From the NCBI GenBank assembly GCA_964614375.1, contig CAZTLI010000075.1:1-15910 (forward strand): a stretch of DNA of 15,910 nucleotides, read 5' to 3'. The stretch comes from CAZTLI01 sp964614375. Lineage in GTDB: Bacteria > Chloroflexota > Anaerolineae > Aggregatilineales > Phototrophicaceae. The notes below the pieces were generated by a model. The model was not told where the DNA came from and did not search any database. It saw only the letters and a program-made list of their open reading frames with translations. Shown piece by piece: positions 6,877 to 15,025 of this stretch. Numbering within the stretch: position 1 is the first letter of the stretch; each line of letters begins with the position of its first letter. Made by a program: the position numbers and the translations under genes.

Positions 6877-7302
6877 ATGAACAAAATTCCCGCTGATTTG
6901 CTGAAAGATTGGAACATCGTTGTCATTGATGATGAACCCGACAGTCTGGAAGTTGCTGAATTTATTCTCACGTTTTATGGCGCGAATGTGCATACAGCCA
7001 CCAATGGGGTAGAAGGCATTGAACTTGTAGACACCATAAAACCCCACTTCGTCATTTCCGACTTGTCCATGCCAGAAATGGATGGATGGGAATTCCTCAG
7101 CAACCTGAAAGAGTCGGTATACGCGGATAATATCCCGGTGATTGCATTGACCGCACATGCGATGAAGGGAGACCGGGACCGGGCACTGTCTGCCGGCTTC
7201 CAAAATTATCTGATGAAACCCCTCACAGCGAATACCTTTATTGAGCAACTACTCAATCTATTGCTCGAAATACCGCAGCTTACAGAATATTTGAATATCT
7301 AA
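6877..7302 (+). CDS. Stand-alone response-regulator receiver 1
   Basis: A 141-residue receiver-only (CheY-like) protein with no output domain. The acidic pair sits at Asp18-Asp19 (VVIDDEPDS), the phosphoacceptor Asp62 is in FVISDLSMPEMDGWEFL (58-74), the switch Thr is T92 in ALTAHAMKGD, and the invariant Lys114 is in LMKPL. The ATG lies 3 bases after the kinase stop codon, and its AAGGGAC ribosome-binding site falls inside the end of the kinase gene, so the two are translationally coupled. It is the expected direct phospho-partner of His314 of the kinase. With no DNA-binding or enzymatic domain, it must act by protein contact or as a phosphate sink or relay element. Confidence 0.95.
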   Translation: MNKIPADLLKDWNIVVIDDEPDSLEVAEFILTFYGANVHTATNGVEGIELVDTIKPHFVISDLSMPEMDGWEFLSNLKESVYADNIPVIALTAHAMKGDRDRALSAGFQNYLMKPLTANTFIEQLLNLLLEIPQLTEYLNI

Positions 7303-7313
7303 GGAGCAATAAC

Positions 7314-7682
7314 ATGGCACAACCCATTCTAATTGTAGAAGACGATCCAGATGGTCAGGTACTGGTATCGCATGTAGTCGGACATCTCAATATGCAGCAT
7401 GATGTGGTGGCCGATGCAGAGAATGCGATTAGAAAATTGTTTGAAACGGGCGATACCTATCAAGCAGTCATCATTGACCTTGCCTTACCCGGTAAAGATG
7501 GATGGGAATTGTTGGAGACTATTCGTAGTAACCCGCGCACGGAAGCCTTGACCTGTGTGGCAGTCACGGCGTTTCATACATCAAAAACCCGCGAGGAAGC
7601 GTTACGAGCCGGATTTAATGCCTATTTCCCGAAACCGCTGGATGTTACTGGATTCGCGCGCGAACTGGAATCATTGTTGTGA
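7314..7682 (+). CDS. Stand-alone response-regulator receiver 2
   Basis: A 122-residue receiver-only protein: acidic pair Asp10-Asp11 (LIVEDDPDG), phosphoacceptor Asp55 in AVIIDLALPGKDGWELL (51-67), switch Thr85 in AVTAFHTS, and Lys107 in YFPKPLD. It follows receiver 1 by 11 bases, with a strong AAGGAG site. It differs from receiver 1 in the alpha4-beta5 face (TAFHTSKTREEALRAG), so the two probably contact different partners and are not simple duplicates. No output domain is present. Confidence 0.95.
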   Translation: MAQPILIVEDDPDGQVLVSHVVGHLNMQHDVVADAENAIRKLFETGDTYQAVIIDLALPGKDGWELLETIRSNPRTEALTCVAVTAFHTSKTREEALRAGFNAYFPKPLDVTGFARELESLL

Positions 7683-7721
7683 TGGTTGGACGTTCCGAAC
7701 TTCTGAAAGTGCAAGGTTACG

Positions 7722-8093
7722 ATGACTTGTGAATTGACATGGCATACGGCTGATAAGGTCTTGTTGTTGTCCATCATTGGTGACTATACGATCAATGATG
7801 TAGTGGAGGTCAATCGCCGCATCACTGAGCAGTTGGATAACAGTTCGACACCGCTGTCTATCATGATTGATGCGATGAAAATGGATCGTCCATTCAACTT
7901 CAGCCGTATCCGTGATGTACAGAGCTATATGAACCACAGCAATCTGGAAAATATCTTCGTTGCGGCGGAGGATAGGGTGGTGCGATTAGCCATGCTCGTC
8001 ATTTTCAGCCTGACTCGCGCCCACTTTGAAGTGTTCGACAACCTTGAACGCACGACAAAAGCCCTCGAACGGCAAATCAGTTGGCCTCGATAG
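7722..8093 (+). CDS. Small STAS/SpoIIAA-like protein, last gene of the operon
   Basis: A 123-residue soluble protein. The pattern is an N-terminal beta-hairpin (ELTWHTADKVLLLSIIGDYT, residues 4-23), a helix (NDVVEVNRRITEQL, 25-38), a hydrophobic strand (PLSIMIDA, 44-51), then further helices and an aromatic, hydrophobic segment MLVIFSLTRAHFEVFDN (91-107). This layout resembles SpoIIAA-like/STAS-fold proteins, many of which bind nucleotides or regulate partner proteins. I recognise no signature serine or catalytic residue, so the assignment rests on pattern only. It starts at ATG 7722 with AAGG upstream, 39 bases after receiver 2, and is probably co-transcribed. The position suggests an output or adaptor role for the phosphorelay. 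Confidence 0.7.
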   Translation: MTCELTWHTADKVLLLSIIGDYTINDVVEVNRRITEQLDNSSTPLSIMIDAMKMDRPFNFSRIRDVQSYMNHSNLENIFVAAEDRVVRLAMLVIFSLTRAHFEVFDNLERTTKALERQISWPR

Positions 8094-8472
8094 CCCCCGT
8101 TAATCAGAAGGATAACGTCTCAAACAGGGTGGCGACTCCTGACGTGGGATTTTTGCTCTTTAACGCCCTGCTGTTTGGCAATACGCCAGCAAAACACCAC
8201 CACCTTGCCCACAACCCTGATGATTGATAGGCTTCGCAGCGCCAATAACACCCTCACCGTTAATAAGCTGAATCACATCATGCCCGGCATATTCAGGCAG
8301 TTGATAATAATCCACCACTGTGCTGCGGATTTTCGGCTGAACAGCCATTAGCGACATCTCCGTTTGATTCACTTGCGTTCTACTATGCTATAGATGCGGG
8401 GCAGCGTAACCCAATATCATGAGACATCAAACGTCATCCTCGCACACTACCTGAATATACTTCCTCATAGCT
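8094..8472. other. Mostly non-coding interval between the signalling operon and the methyltransferase gene
   Basis: These 379 bases hold the Uma2-like remnant (about 8117-8348) and, at 8115-8155, a weak hairpin (CAGG 8125-8128 with CCTG 8138-8141) followed by GGATTTTT, which could end the signalling operon. No RNA gene is apparent. The convergent genes on either side need terminators here. Confidence 0.4.
8117..8348 (-). pseudogene. Degenerate N-terminus of a Uma2-family nuclease-like protein
   Basis: The open frame from ATG 8348 stops at 8160 after 62 residues. Its start, MAVQPKIRSTVVDYYQLPEY, and the following QLINGEGVIGAAKPINHQG match the N-terminal pattern of Uma2 proteins (PD-(D/E)XK fold, DUF820), where a TxxDYxxLPE helix is followed by xLINGE and a HQ motif. 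After LLAY the frame looks shifted: adding two bases near 8190 would read IAKQQGVK, a typical continuation, ending at a stop near 8117. The catalytic core is absent, so this is a decayed fragment. CGGAG 9 bases before the ATG suggests its translation start is still present. Family recognition is by pattern only. Confidence 0.5.
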
Positions 8473-9165
8473 CTATACCCGCTGCCAGACCATGCTGAAG
8501 CTGACAGGTTGATTGCGATATTTTTCCCACTTAGGCTTTTTCGCTAGCCAGGCTTCATCAACAACCTGCTCATCCAGCTCGCGCAATGTCCAACCGTTGG
8601 ATAGCGCAGCTTTGACATGATCGCTCAAAAGATGGACATAACTCTCGATTCCAACCGCTTCGCCGTCTGCGCGATGAAAATGGGTGATGATACCATTCAT
8701 CAGGAAATAGGGATGATAACCCACCAGCACAAAGTACCCACCGGGACGGGTGATGCGCGCAGCTTCTTGATAGAGGGGCAGCAGCTCGGGCAGGTGTTCA
8801 TCCGCCAGCGATTGCGTACACAGGTCATAGGTCGCGGGGGCGAATGCTGTTTGGGTGATGTCCCCTGTATACAACTGGCGATAGACTGCTTTTTCCCGCG
8901 CAAACGCAAGCATTTCTGGCGTCATGTCGATGCCATCAATCGTCGTGACCCGTTTGCTGTTCAACCACACACCAATTCGCCCTGTGCCACAGGCTAAATC
9001 CAACACCTGACCGGCATTGGCCCATTCGACTGTCTCGATACGCTCAAACAACCGGATGTCCATCTCATCTTCAACTGTCCGTTCGTAGCTAGCGACCCAT
9101 TCGCCATAACCATCCACCACCGATACCACCGGATAGTGGCGATTGTCAAATTTCGAAAAATCCAT
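8473..9165 (-). CDS. Class I SAM-dependent methyltransferase
   Basis: A small soluble methyltransferase with a Rossmann fold. Residue numbers here are from the upstream ATG at 9174. Motif I is VLDLACGTGRIGVWL (57-71), followed by the motif II acidic region DGIDMTPEML (79-88), motif post-II TGDITQT (102-108), motif IV YDLCTQSLADEHL (115-127), and a post-motif ITRPGGYFVLVGYH (140-153). The accepting substrate is unknown. The C-terminus WLAKKPKWEKYRNQPVSFSM resembles families annotated only as methyltransferase domain proteins. I prefer ATG 9165 (230 residues), because GAAGG lies 10 bases before it and only 1 base before ATG 9174. It is the last gene of the minus-strand block, but a terminator separates it from the glucosidase gene, so it is probably transcribed on its own. 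Confidence 0.9.
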   Translation of the reverse strand: MDFSKFDNRHYPVVSVVDGYGEWVASYERTVEDEMDIRLFERIETVEWANAGQVLDLACGTGRIGVWLNSKRVTTIDGIDMTPEMLAFAREKAVYRQLYTGDITQTAFAPATYDLCTQSLADEHLPELLPLYQEAARITRPGGYFVLVGYHPYFLMNGIITHFHRADGEAVGIESYVHLLSDHVKAALSNGWTLRELDEQVVDEAWLAKKPKWEKYRNQPVSFSMVWQRV

Positions 9166-9199
9166 TTTTGGCATACCTTCATGTCATGTGAACATCCGT

Positions 9200-9240
9200 A
9201 GTATACAAATGGTTGACATGGACAGTAAGGACATTTGTCC
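9200..9240 (-). promoter_or_regulatory. Promoter-like element and palindrome before the methyltransferase gene
   Basis: The minus strand carries TATACT (9205 to 9200) as a possible -10. The hexamer 17 bases upstream, TTACTG, is a poor -35. Next to it lies the palindrome GGACATTTGTCC (9229-9240; 5-bp arms), which could bind an activator or repressor. Confidence 0.35.
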
Positions 9241-9265
9241 GTGTATTATCGCTCAACAGAATCAA

Positions 9266-9292
9266 AAGGGACGAATGAACAGATTCGTCCCC
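9266..9292 (-). terminator. Intrinsic terminator of the GH1 glucosidase gene
   Basis: A perfect 9-bp stem, GGGACGAAT (9268-9276) with ATTCGTCCC (9283-9291), encloses a 6-base loop. On the minus strand it is followed by TTTTGATT. It lies about 30 bases beyond the glucosidase stop, as expected for a Rho-independent terminator reading leftwards. Confidence 0.8.
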
Positions 9293-9322
9293 ATTAACAA
9301 GCCATATTGAAGCTGCGATGAC

Positions 9323-10657
9323 TTAGTGCGTCGAACGCCATTGGGCGATGTGGTCACGGTAATATTTACCGCTGGCCTTCAGTATCCGTTCCTGAGTCGC
9401 ATAATCGACATAGATAATGCCGAAGCGTTTACTATAGCCATAACCCCATTCAAAATTATCCATCAAACTCCACACAAAATAGCCTTTAACCGGCGCGCCT
9501 GCGACAATGGCATCATCAACCGCTGCCAGATGGCTTTCGAGATAAGACACCCGCTGCGGGTCATGGATGATGCCGTTTTCGGGTTCAGGGTCGTCCCATG
9601 CCGAGCCGTTTTCGGTGATATAGATGGCTTTCGGCGCATAATCCTCATGCACGCGCAGCAGCAGTTTCGTCAATCCAGGTGGATACACTTCCCAGTTCAT
9701 CGCTGTATAGACCGCGCCTTCTGGCTTGACTTCCTCCACGTATACTGGCGGATTCATGGGCACATTCGCCACAACTGACCGGAAGTAATTGTTGATGCCC
9801 AGGAAGTCGATGTCCACCTTCGCGGCCCGGACTTCATTTAGGTCGATATGACTGAGTTTTTCATGCAGCAGTTCAACCGTATCCGCCGGATATGCCCCAT
9901 GAAATATCGGGTCAAGAAACCAGCGGTTGTGATGTCCATCAAAGCGACGTGCCGCCTGTTTATCTTCCTCACTGTCACTAGCGGGATATATCGGATTGAG
10001 ATTGAGCGTGATACCCACAATCGAGTCCGGGACAGTCTCACGCAGCACATTCACCGCCTCGCCGTGCGAAATCAGCAGATGATGCGCGACAGACAGCGCC
10101 GTTTTCCAGTCTTTCAGGCCGGGGGCATGGCGTCCCTGCAAATTTCCCACAAAAGCCACGACCCAGGGTTCATTATGGGTAATCCAATGTTTCAGCCGAT
10201 CACCCAATCGTTCACCCATCAGCCGGGTATAATCCGCGAACCATTTCGGGCTATCAGGATTCGCCCATCCACCGCGATCCTGCAATTTTTGCGGCAAATC
10301 CCAGTGATAAACTGTGGCGTAAGGTGTGATATTCACTTCCAGCAAACTATCGACCAGACGATCATAAAAATCGAGACCGGCGGGATTGGTCGCGCCTGTG
10401 CCTGCCGGAATCACACGGGGCCAGGAAATTGAGAAACGATAGGCATCCAGACCGAGGTCGCGCATGAGTTGAATATCTTCCGGGTAGCGGTGGTAATGAT
10501 CACAGGCCACATCCCCTGTATCCCCATTGTCCACGTTGCCATGAATGTGTGAAAACCGCGTCCAGATGCACTCGCCGCGTCCATCGTCCTGTGCCACACC
10601 CTCAATTTGATAGGCTGCCGTCGCCGCACCCCATATAAAATCCTTCGGAAATGACAT
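9323..10657 (-). CDS. GH1 family beta-glucosidase
   Basis: A 444-residue (beta/alpha)8-barrel glycosidase, typical of bacterial GH1 enzymes that hydrolyse beta-linked glucosides (or galactosides) by a retaining mechanism. The N-terminal signature FIWGAATAAYQIEG (7-20) binds the glycone. The acid/base Glu163 is in THNEPWV (160-166), the nucleophile Glu349 is in YITENGSAW (346-354), and a substrate-contact region FVWSLMDNFEWGYGYSKRFG lies near the C-terminus. All key residues are present. There is no signal peptide, so it acts in the cytoplasm on imported glycosides. A modest AGAGAA site precedes the ATG. It lies 83 bases after the DUF3604-type gene in the same direction and may be co-transcribed with it. 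No sugar transporter gene is in view. Confidence 0.95.
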   Translation of the reverse strand: MSFPKDFIWGAATAAYQIEGVAQDDGRGECIWTRFSHIHGNVDNGDTGDVACDHYHRYPEDIQLMRDLGLDAYRFSISWPRVIPAGTGATNPAGLDFYDRLVDSLLEVNITPYATVYHWDLPQKLQDRGGWANPDSPKWFADYTRLMGERLGDRLKHWITHNEPWVVAFVGNLQGRHAPGLKDWKTALSVAHHLLISHGEAVNVLRETVPDSIVGITLNLNPIYPASDSEEDKQAARRFDGHHNRWFLDPIFHGAYPADTVELLHEKLSHIDLNEVRAAKVDIDFLGINNYFRSVVANVPMNPPVYVEEVKPEGAVYTAMNWEVYPPGLTKLLLRVHEDYAPKAIYITENGSAWDDPEPENGIIHDPQRVSYLESHLAAVDDAIVAGAPVKGYFVWSLMDNFEWGYGYSKRFGIIYVDYATQERILKASGKYYRDHIAQWRSTH

Positions 10658-10740
10658 AGATTCTCTTTCTATCCGGGAACGTGCTCAAATTGCGTCATTA
10701 TACTCAACCAGCGCAACATGTCACCAGTCAAGATAGCGGG

Positions 10741-12903
10741 TCAATCAGTACGATTGTCGAAGTAGATAGGGCTTGACCACGCCATCTGACCATCAACCTG
10801 AATCGCTTTGACAAAATAGGCTGTCAATTGTCGGGCGGGTGGACTCTCGGCAATTGTCAATTCGAGTTCAAGCGTCGTCACCTGTTCTGGATAGCGTTCA
10901 ATCACCACTTGCATATCAACGCCGCCAAAATCATAGACCAAGCGTGGCGATTGGGCGGTTAATTCGTTTAAATTGCGTGTGACCTGTCCCGCTGCTGAAT
11001 CAAACACGACCTGTCCGTTGTGAGCATCGTCTAACCAGATGTCGAATCCATCCCTGTCGCCTGTCGTGCGGCTGCGAAAGACAATCGTATCATCCGACTG
11101 TTCGATGATGCCATCCAATTCCGCATCGAACGCAAACGGCTCGACGGACTGAATACGACAGCCTGTGAAGCGAACCTCTCCGTCCCATGTCACGCGCCGC
11201 TGCCGACCTCGTTCACGACTACCAGACCAGCTTATGCGAATGCGGTGTGAGTCGCCGAGTGTATCAAATGCTGCTGGACGCACCTCGCGCATCAGGTCTT
11301 TTCCGCGATAAAGTTGGATCGCTTGCAGTGGGGCAGTGCCGACAACCTGACTATTGAAAGCCACTTCTGTCTGTTGATGGGTTATCACCGACCCCATCAG
11401 ATGGTCATCAGCCATAAAATCGAGCAGTATCCGCGCGCCCGTTGTGCCATAACAGTGGCGCTGCTTGAGCGCATCGAATATCGCGTCACGGGTCAATATC
11501 GACGATAACACGCATGTCAGACCATTCTGGATACCAAATTCTTCCATGCCCGCGCCTTCCGCACCGGGTCGCCCATGATGTCCATCGGAATTGCACATCA
11601 CCCCGACGATATAATCGCGTTCAAGCGCGTCCCACAGCATCCACTCGAACATGCCCCAGCACGATACCAGTTCGACCAGTCCGAACAAATCTTGATCAAA
11701 ATACTGGCGGATGTTGGCATAGCGCCCACCGACATGAGCGCACAGCAGCACATCACTCAGCGGCACAGTCTGATTCATTTTCTCAAATAACACATTGGCG
11801 GGATGGGCGGGTGACAACTCGGTTTCGGGGATATGCGGCACAAGCCAGTGCGACGAACGCAATATCGGTTGGCCTTCATGTCGATAGAATACGTTGAGGT
11901 CGCCGCCTGCGGGACTATTGGCTGACCATTCATAACCGGGGAAGACTACAAAGCGTCCGTCTTCATGATAGCGTTCTGTCGTGTCGTTGAGATGCTGCCA
12001 GTAATCGTCGGTAATCTGAAAATCATTGCCCTGATGACTGGTAAAATCCAGCCGTGCTACATCGCGCCCGAAGGTGAAGTATTCGTCTTCGCTGCCTGTA
12101 CCCACGGTAGCTTTGGTTTGCGCGTGCAGGTCGCCCCAGTATTTGTTTCGGGTGATGTCGGCATCTGTGAAGCGAATCGGATTGCTGCGACAGGTCAAAT
12201 CGCCCGCTGTTACGATCACATAGCCTGTTCCATTATCAGAGGCAATCAGTTGATTGTTGCTAATCTCCACCATACCTGCGCCAACCCACGCATATTGTAA
12301 GCCCATTGGCGGCGGGGTGGGATTGCGCCAGTGGTCTTCACCCTTCACGAATATCGCAACAGGTTCACCGATTTTCGCCTGCGACGGCAGCAGGCAGACT
12401 ATCGTCTCTAGTGCAACAGGCACGACACGAATCTGCGGTGAAGTCGGAAGCGGACGCGGGTCGCAACCATTGGTTGGATCAACTAAGGTCAGGAATATAT
12501 ATTTCGACTCCTGATAGGTCTGGGCGCGCATTCCCGGCGAACCCTGCGCTGTATCGCCCAGCACAATTTCAATAACGGAGTCAGGGTCAAGCGAACCATC
12601 GTACACATCAATGACGATACACTTGCTCCAGGGGCGGATATAGCCCTTCGGCTGCCACGAGACGCGCAATTTCGCCGCGCCATTCGTCGTGACCGTCGTG
12701 TAGCCAGATTGTGTCGGTTGGTCAAACTGCGGCACTTCCCAATCGGTCACCAGCGGGAACGCAATTTTGATTTGTCCACCCGAATCAATGCCATAGCTGC
12801 CAACGGTGTAGCACAGTGTCCATGTCCCATGCTGGCCTGCGACGACCTCTGTCTGTGGCTCAAGCTGAACATGCCCCAAACGATGTGTTGTTAATGAATC
12901 CAT
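10741..12903 (-). CDS. DUF3604 / PHP-like putative metal-dependent hydrolase
   Basis: A 720-residue protein. Residues 1-250 form a beta-rich region with no recognised domain (repeated strand patterns, e.g. GYVIVTAGDLTCRS near 227-240). Residues about 254-500 match the DUF3604 family, which is related to PHP-type metal phosphoesterases: YWGDLHAQT (255-263), LDFTSHQGND (285-294), FPGYEWS (321-327), CAHVGG (388-393) and CNSDGHHGRPG (437-447). Several of these His/Asp/Glu positions are likely metal ligands. Residues 500-720 are a beta-rich tail. There is no signal peptide or membrane segment. The substrate is unknown; DUF3604 proteins have no agreed function that I can state. It starts at ATG 12903, with TAGG about 8 bases upstream. 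It lies between a sensor kinase gene and a GH1 glucosidase gene on the same strand. Confidence 0.85.
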   Translation of the reverse strand: MDSLTTHRLGHVQLEPQTEVVAGQHGTWTLCYTVGSYGIDSGGQIKIAFPLVTDWEVPQFDQPTQSGYTTVTTNGAAKLRVSWQPKGYIRPWSKCIVIDVYDGSLDPDSVIEIVLGDTAQGSPGMRAQTYQESKYIFLTLVDPTNGCDPRPLPTSPQIRVVPVALETIVCLLPSQAKIGEPVAIFVKGEDHWRNPTPPPMGLQYAWVGAGMVEISNNQLIASDNGTGYVIVTAGDLTCRSNPIRFTDADITRNKYWGDLHAQTKATVGTGSEDEYFTFGRDVARLDFTSHQGNDFQITDDYWQHLNDTTERYHEDGRFVVFPGYEWSANSPAGGDLNVFYRHEGQPILRSSHWLVPHIPETELSPAHPANVLFEKMNQTVPLSDVLLCAHVGGRYANIRQYFDQDLFGLVELVSCWGMFEWMLWDALERDYIVGVMCNSDGHHGRPGAEGAGMEEFGIQNGLTCVLSSILTRDAIFDALKQRHCYGTTGARILLDFMADDHLMGSVITHQQTEVAFNSQVVGTAPLQAIQLYRGKDLMREVRPAAFDTLGDSHRIRISWSGSRERGRQRRVTWDGEVRFTGCRIQSVEPFAFDAELDGIIEQSDDTIVFRSRTTGDRDGFDIWLDDAHNGQVVFDSAAGQVTRNLNELTAQSPRLVYDFGGVDMQVVIERYPEQVTTLELELTIAESPPARQLTAYFVKAIQVDGQMAWSSPIYFDNRTD

Positions 12904-12959
12904 CCTTAATACCTAAAACAATCCGGTTGATAAACAAGGCTGACAATTTGCGGCACGGC

Positions 12960-14006
12960 TTAACCTCCATTTCGCGTGTGGTCAGTTGTGGGACGTGGCA
13001 GTGTGAAAATCATCCTTGTACCCGTACCTACACCACTCTCGACCCAGATACGTCCCCCCTGTGCCTCAATCGCATAGCGGCAAAAGCTCAGTCCTAATCC
13101 GCTCCCGACACCCACACCGGCTTTACTGGCTTCGATTTGTGTAAACTTGTGGAATACCTTTTTCGCCCATGTTTCGGGAATACCCGGTCCGGCGTCTATA
13201 GTGCTAATGGCAATCATGTCGCCATCTGCCGCAGCCCGCAAAATGACCATCGACTGTGATGGACTATATTTGAGCGCGTTACTCAGCAAATTAACCAGTA
13301 CACGCACCGTTAGCTCAGTATCTGCAAATACCGTTGTCGCATCGTCGCGGATGTCCATCTCTACATCCACATCTTTGCGTTCAGCTAGTGCCGAAACCTG
13401 TTCTGCCGCCAGACTGAATAATTCATCAACAGGGGTTGCGGTACATTTAAGCTCCATTTTGCCGCGCTCTAATCGTGCTAAATCGAGCAGTGTGTTAATC
13501 AATGTCATCAAACGATTGGAGGATGTGATACACAAACGGATGAGTTTTTGGTCATCGTCGGATAAGGTCTCTTTACCCGCCTCAAGCAGATAATCCAGCG
13601 CGACGACGATATTCGACAAAGGTGAACGCAAATCATGAACAATGAAATAACCAAGCTCCTCCTGCCGCCGCTCGGTTGCCCGTAACGACGCTAATCCATA
13701 GGTGACAATGACAAAAAAGCCGAAGCGTACCGCGGCATTCCAGTAGGGGATAGCCGATGACGAATAGACACGGCTGCCAGACAGGTCAGCCAATAACCAG
13801 ATAGCGGCGCTAATAGCCGCGACGATCAATCCTGTGCGGCGGTCTATATACCACGTCATCAAACTAATGGGCAGCAGGTAAAAAATCGAAAAACTGATTT
13901 CGCTGCCAGTGACATAATCCACAAATCCAATAAGCACAACCAGCACTGCACCCAATGCCAATTTAAATCGTCTTGAACGATTGTCTAACCGCGCTAAGGT
14001 ATTCAT
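12960..14006 (-). CDS. Orphan membrane histidine kinase
   Basis: A 348-residue sensor kinase whose N-terminal third is membrane-embedded: hydrophobic segments near residues 17-32, 38-55, 59-75 and 92-107, with only short loops. FVDYVTGSEISFSIFYLLP is a pattern shared by many bacterial kinases and diguanylate cyclases with unknown intramembrane signals. HisKA carries His124 in YFIVHDLRSPLSNIVVALDY (120-139). The N box is NLLSNALKYSP (239-249), G1 is DAGPGIP (271-277) and G2 is GVGSGLGLSF (299-308). The HDLRSPL form of the H box is less usual than HELRTPL but fully functional in known kinases. The start at 14006 is preferred over GTG 14033 because a GGGAC-type site lies just before it. No receiver gene adjoins it; one of the stand-alone receivers 6 kb away could serve it, but that is speculation. 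Confidence 0.93.
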   Translation of the reverse strand: MNTLARLDNRSRRFKLALGAVLVVLIGFVDYVTGSEISFSIFYLLPISLMTWYIDRRTGLIVAAISAAIWLLADLSGSRVYSSSAIPYWNAAVRFGFFVIVTYGLASLRATERRQEELGYFIVHDLRSPLSNIVVALDYLLEAGKETLSDDDQKLIRLCITSSNRLMTLINTLLDLARLERGKMELKCTATPVDELFSLAAEQVSALAERKDVDVEMDIRDDATTVFADTELTVRVLVNLLSNALKYSPSQSMVILRAAADGDMIAISTIDAGPGIPETWAKKVFHKFTQIEASKAGVGVGSGLGLSFCRYAIEAQGGRIWVESGVGTGTRMIFTLPRPTTDHTRNGG

Positions 14007-14088
14007 CTTTGTCCCGCCCCCGTCATTCCACACAACAGCGGATATGCGCGAAGTATAACAGGATTCGATGGTGGTGTATCATGCCAAT

Positions 14089-14862
14089 TCATGAGTGTCG
14101 CGCAACAACAACAGGTTGATAAAACCCGCTTTCAGCAGGCATCAACCATTGTATGGCATTAAATCCAGCGTTTGCTAATGCGTTAGACAGCGTATCACGC
14201 CGTAAGGCCCGGTAGCGCGAGGTATAGTGACGCATCTGCCAGTCATCCCCCTGATGGATGAGGAAAAATTGTGTGAATGTATAGTGTTCGTCGTCCCAGT
14301 CCCACACCTGGAACATCACACGTTTGCCGTCCGGTGAATCTACCACATGCTGCGAGGTCATTTGTGGGCGTTCTGTCAACAATGAATCATAGTCACGAAT
14401 GCTCGCCATGAAGACGCCGCCGGGTCGGGTGACGGCGAAAAGTTCGCGCGCTGCTTGTGCGAGGTCATCATCTGTGAGCAGGTGGGGCAGGGCATTATCG
14501 AAGGCCAGCACCCCATCGTACTGTTCGTGGATGACCTGTGTCAGCGTTCGCATATCAGCAACACCAAACGTGACCTGTAGGCCCATTTTTTGTGCTTCGT
14601 CGCGTGCGCGTTCGACTGCATTAGCGCTGATGTCTGTCGCATAAACCCGATAACCCTGTTTCGCCAATCCAATCGCCTGCGTACCAATCCCGCAGGCACA
14701 ATCCAGTAGATGAATAGGCGCGGGCGCATCCGGTAGATGGTCGCGGATGAGCTTATCTAACGCGATACTTTGTCGCTCCACCGACTGCGCCCAATCTGCA
14801 AAAATCAGGTGATAGTCATCTGCCATTGCATCATAAAAATCAGTTACATCGTGTTCGGGCAT
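14089..14862 (-). CDS. Class I SAM-dependent methyltransferase (glycine/sarcosine N-methyltransferase-like)
   Basis: About 257 residues (numbering from ATG 14862). The N-terminus FYDAMADDYHLIFADW (9-24) is typical of methyltransferases related to glycine/sarcosine/dimethylglycine N-methyltransferases. Motif I is LLDCACGIGTQAIGLA (51-66), the acidic strand end is YATDISANAVERA (73-85), motif IV is YDGVLAFDNALPHL (114-127), and post-motif is VTRPGGVFMASIRDYD (142-157). The C-terminal half, with repeated aromatic residues (VWDWDDEHYTFTQFFLI), resembles the small-molecule-binding lid of that group. The substrate is not proven. ATG 14862 is preferred over 14868 because AGGA lies 8 bases before it. 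The next gene downstream on the strand is the orphan kinase, 82 bases away, so the two may share a transcript. Confidence 0.88.
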   Translation of the reverse strand: MPEHDVTDFYDAMADDYHLIFADWAQSVERQSIALDKLIRDHLPDAPAPIHLLDCACGIGTQAIGLAKQGYRVYATDISANAVERARDEAQKMGLQVTFGVADMRTLTQVIHEQYDGVLAFDNALPHLLTDDDLAQAARELFAVTRPGGVFMASIRDYDSLLTERPQMTSQHVVDSPDGKRVMFQVWDWDDEHYTFTQFFLIHQGDDWQMRHYTSRYRALRRDTLSNALANAGFNAIQWLMPAESGFYQPVVVARHS

Positions 14863-14962
14863 GAGCATTGTCCTGTAGCGTGAGATACGAGGATAGTTAT
14901 ACCACGAATGAGGCGATCAGTAGATTCGCCTGTAAAACAGGTGTGGAACAGGTCCCATTGGG

Positions 14963-14992
14963 TTGACAACATACCATACGGTATGACATGTT
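14963..14992 (+). promoter_or_regulatory. Promoter-like -35 with a TetR-type operator palindrome
   Basis: TTGACA (14963-14968) is a perfect -35 hexamer. The near-palindrome CATACCATACGGTATG (14970-14985; 7 of 8 pairs match) fills the space between it and a weak -10 candidate (CATGTT, 14987-14992). Sites of this form and placement are typical of TetR-family repressors that block RNA polymerase. No regulator gene is in the window. It would control the molybdopterin oxidoreductase gene to the right. Confidence 0.5.
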
Positions 14993-15025
14993 TTAGTTGG
15001 CGATTTTGCCAATCTTGATTTTGAA

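Noticed and set aside
6709..7248. Minus-strand 179-codon open frame over the kinase end and receiver 1
   Set aside because: It is antisense to two genes with complete conserved motifs, has no ribosome-binding site or recognisable domain, and its length is explained by codon bias of the sense genes.
9848..10432. Plus-strand 194-codon open frame inside the glucosidase gene
   Set aside because: It is antisense to the conserved GH1 barrel and has no recognisable domain, so it is a shadow frame.
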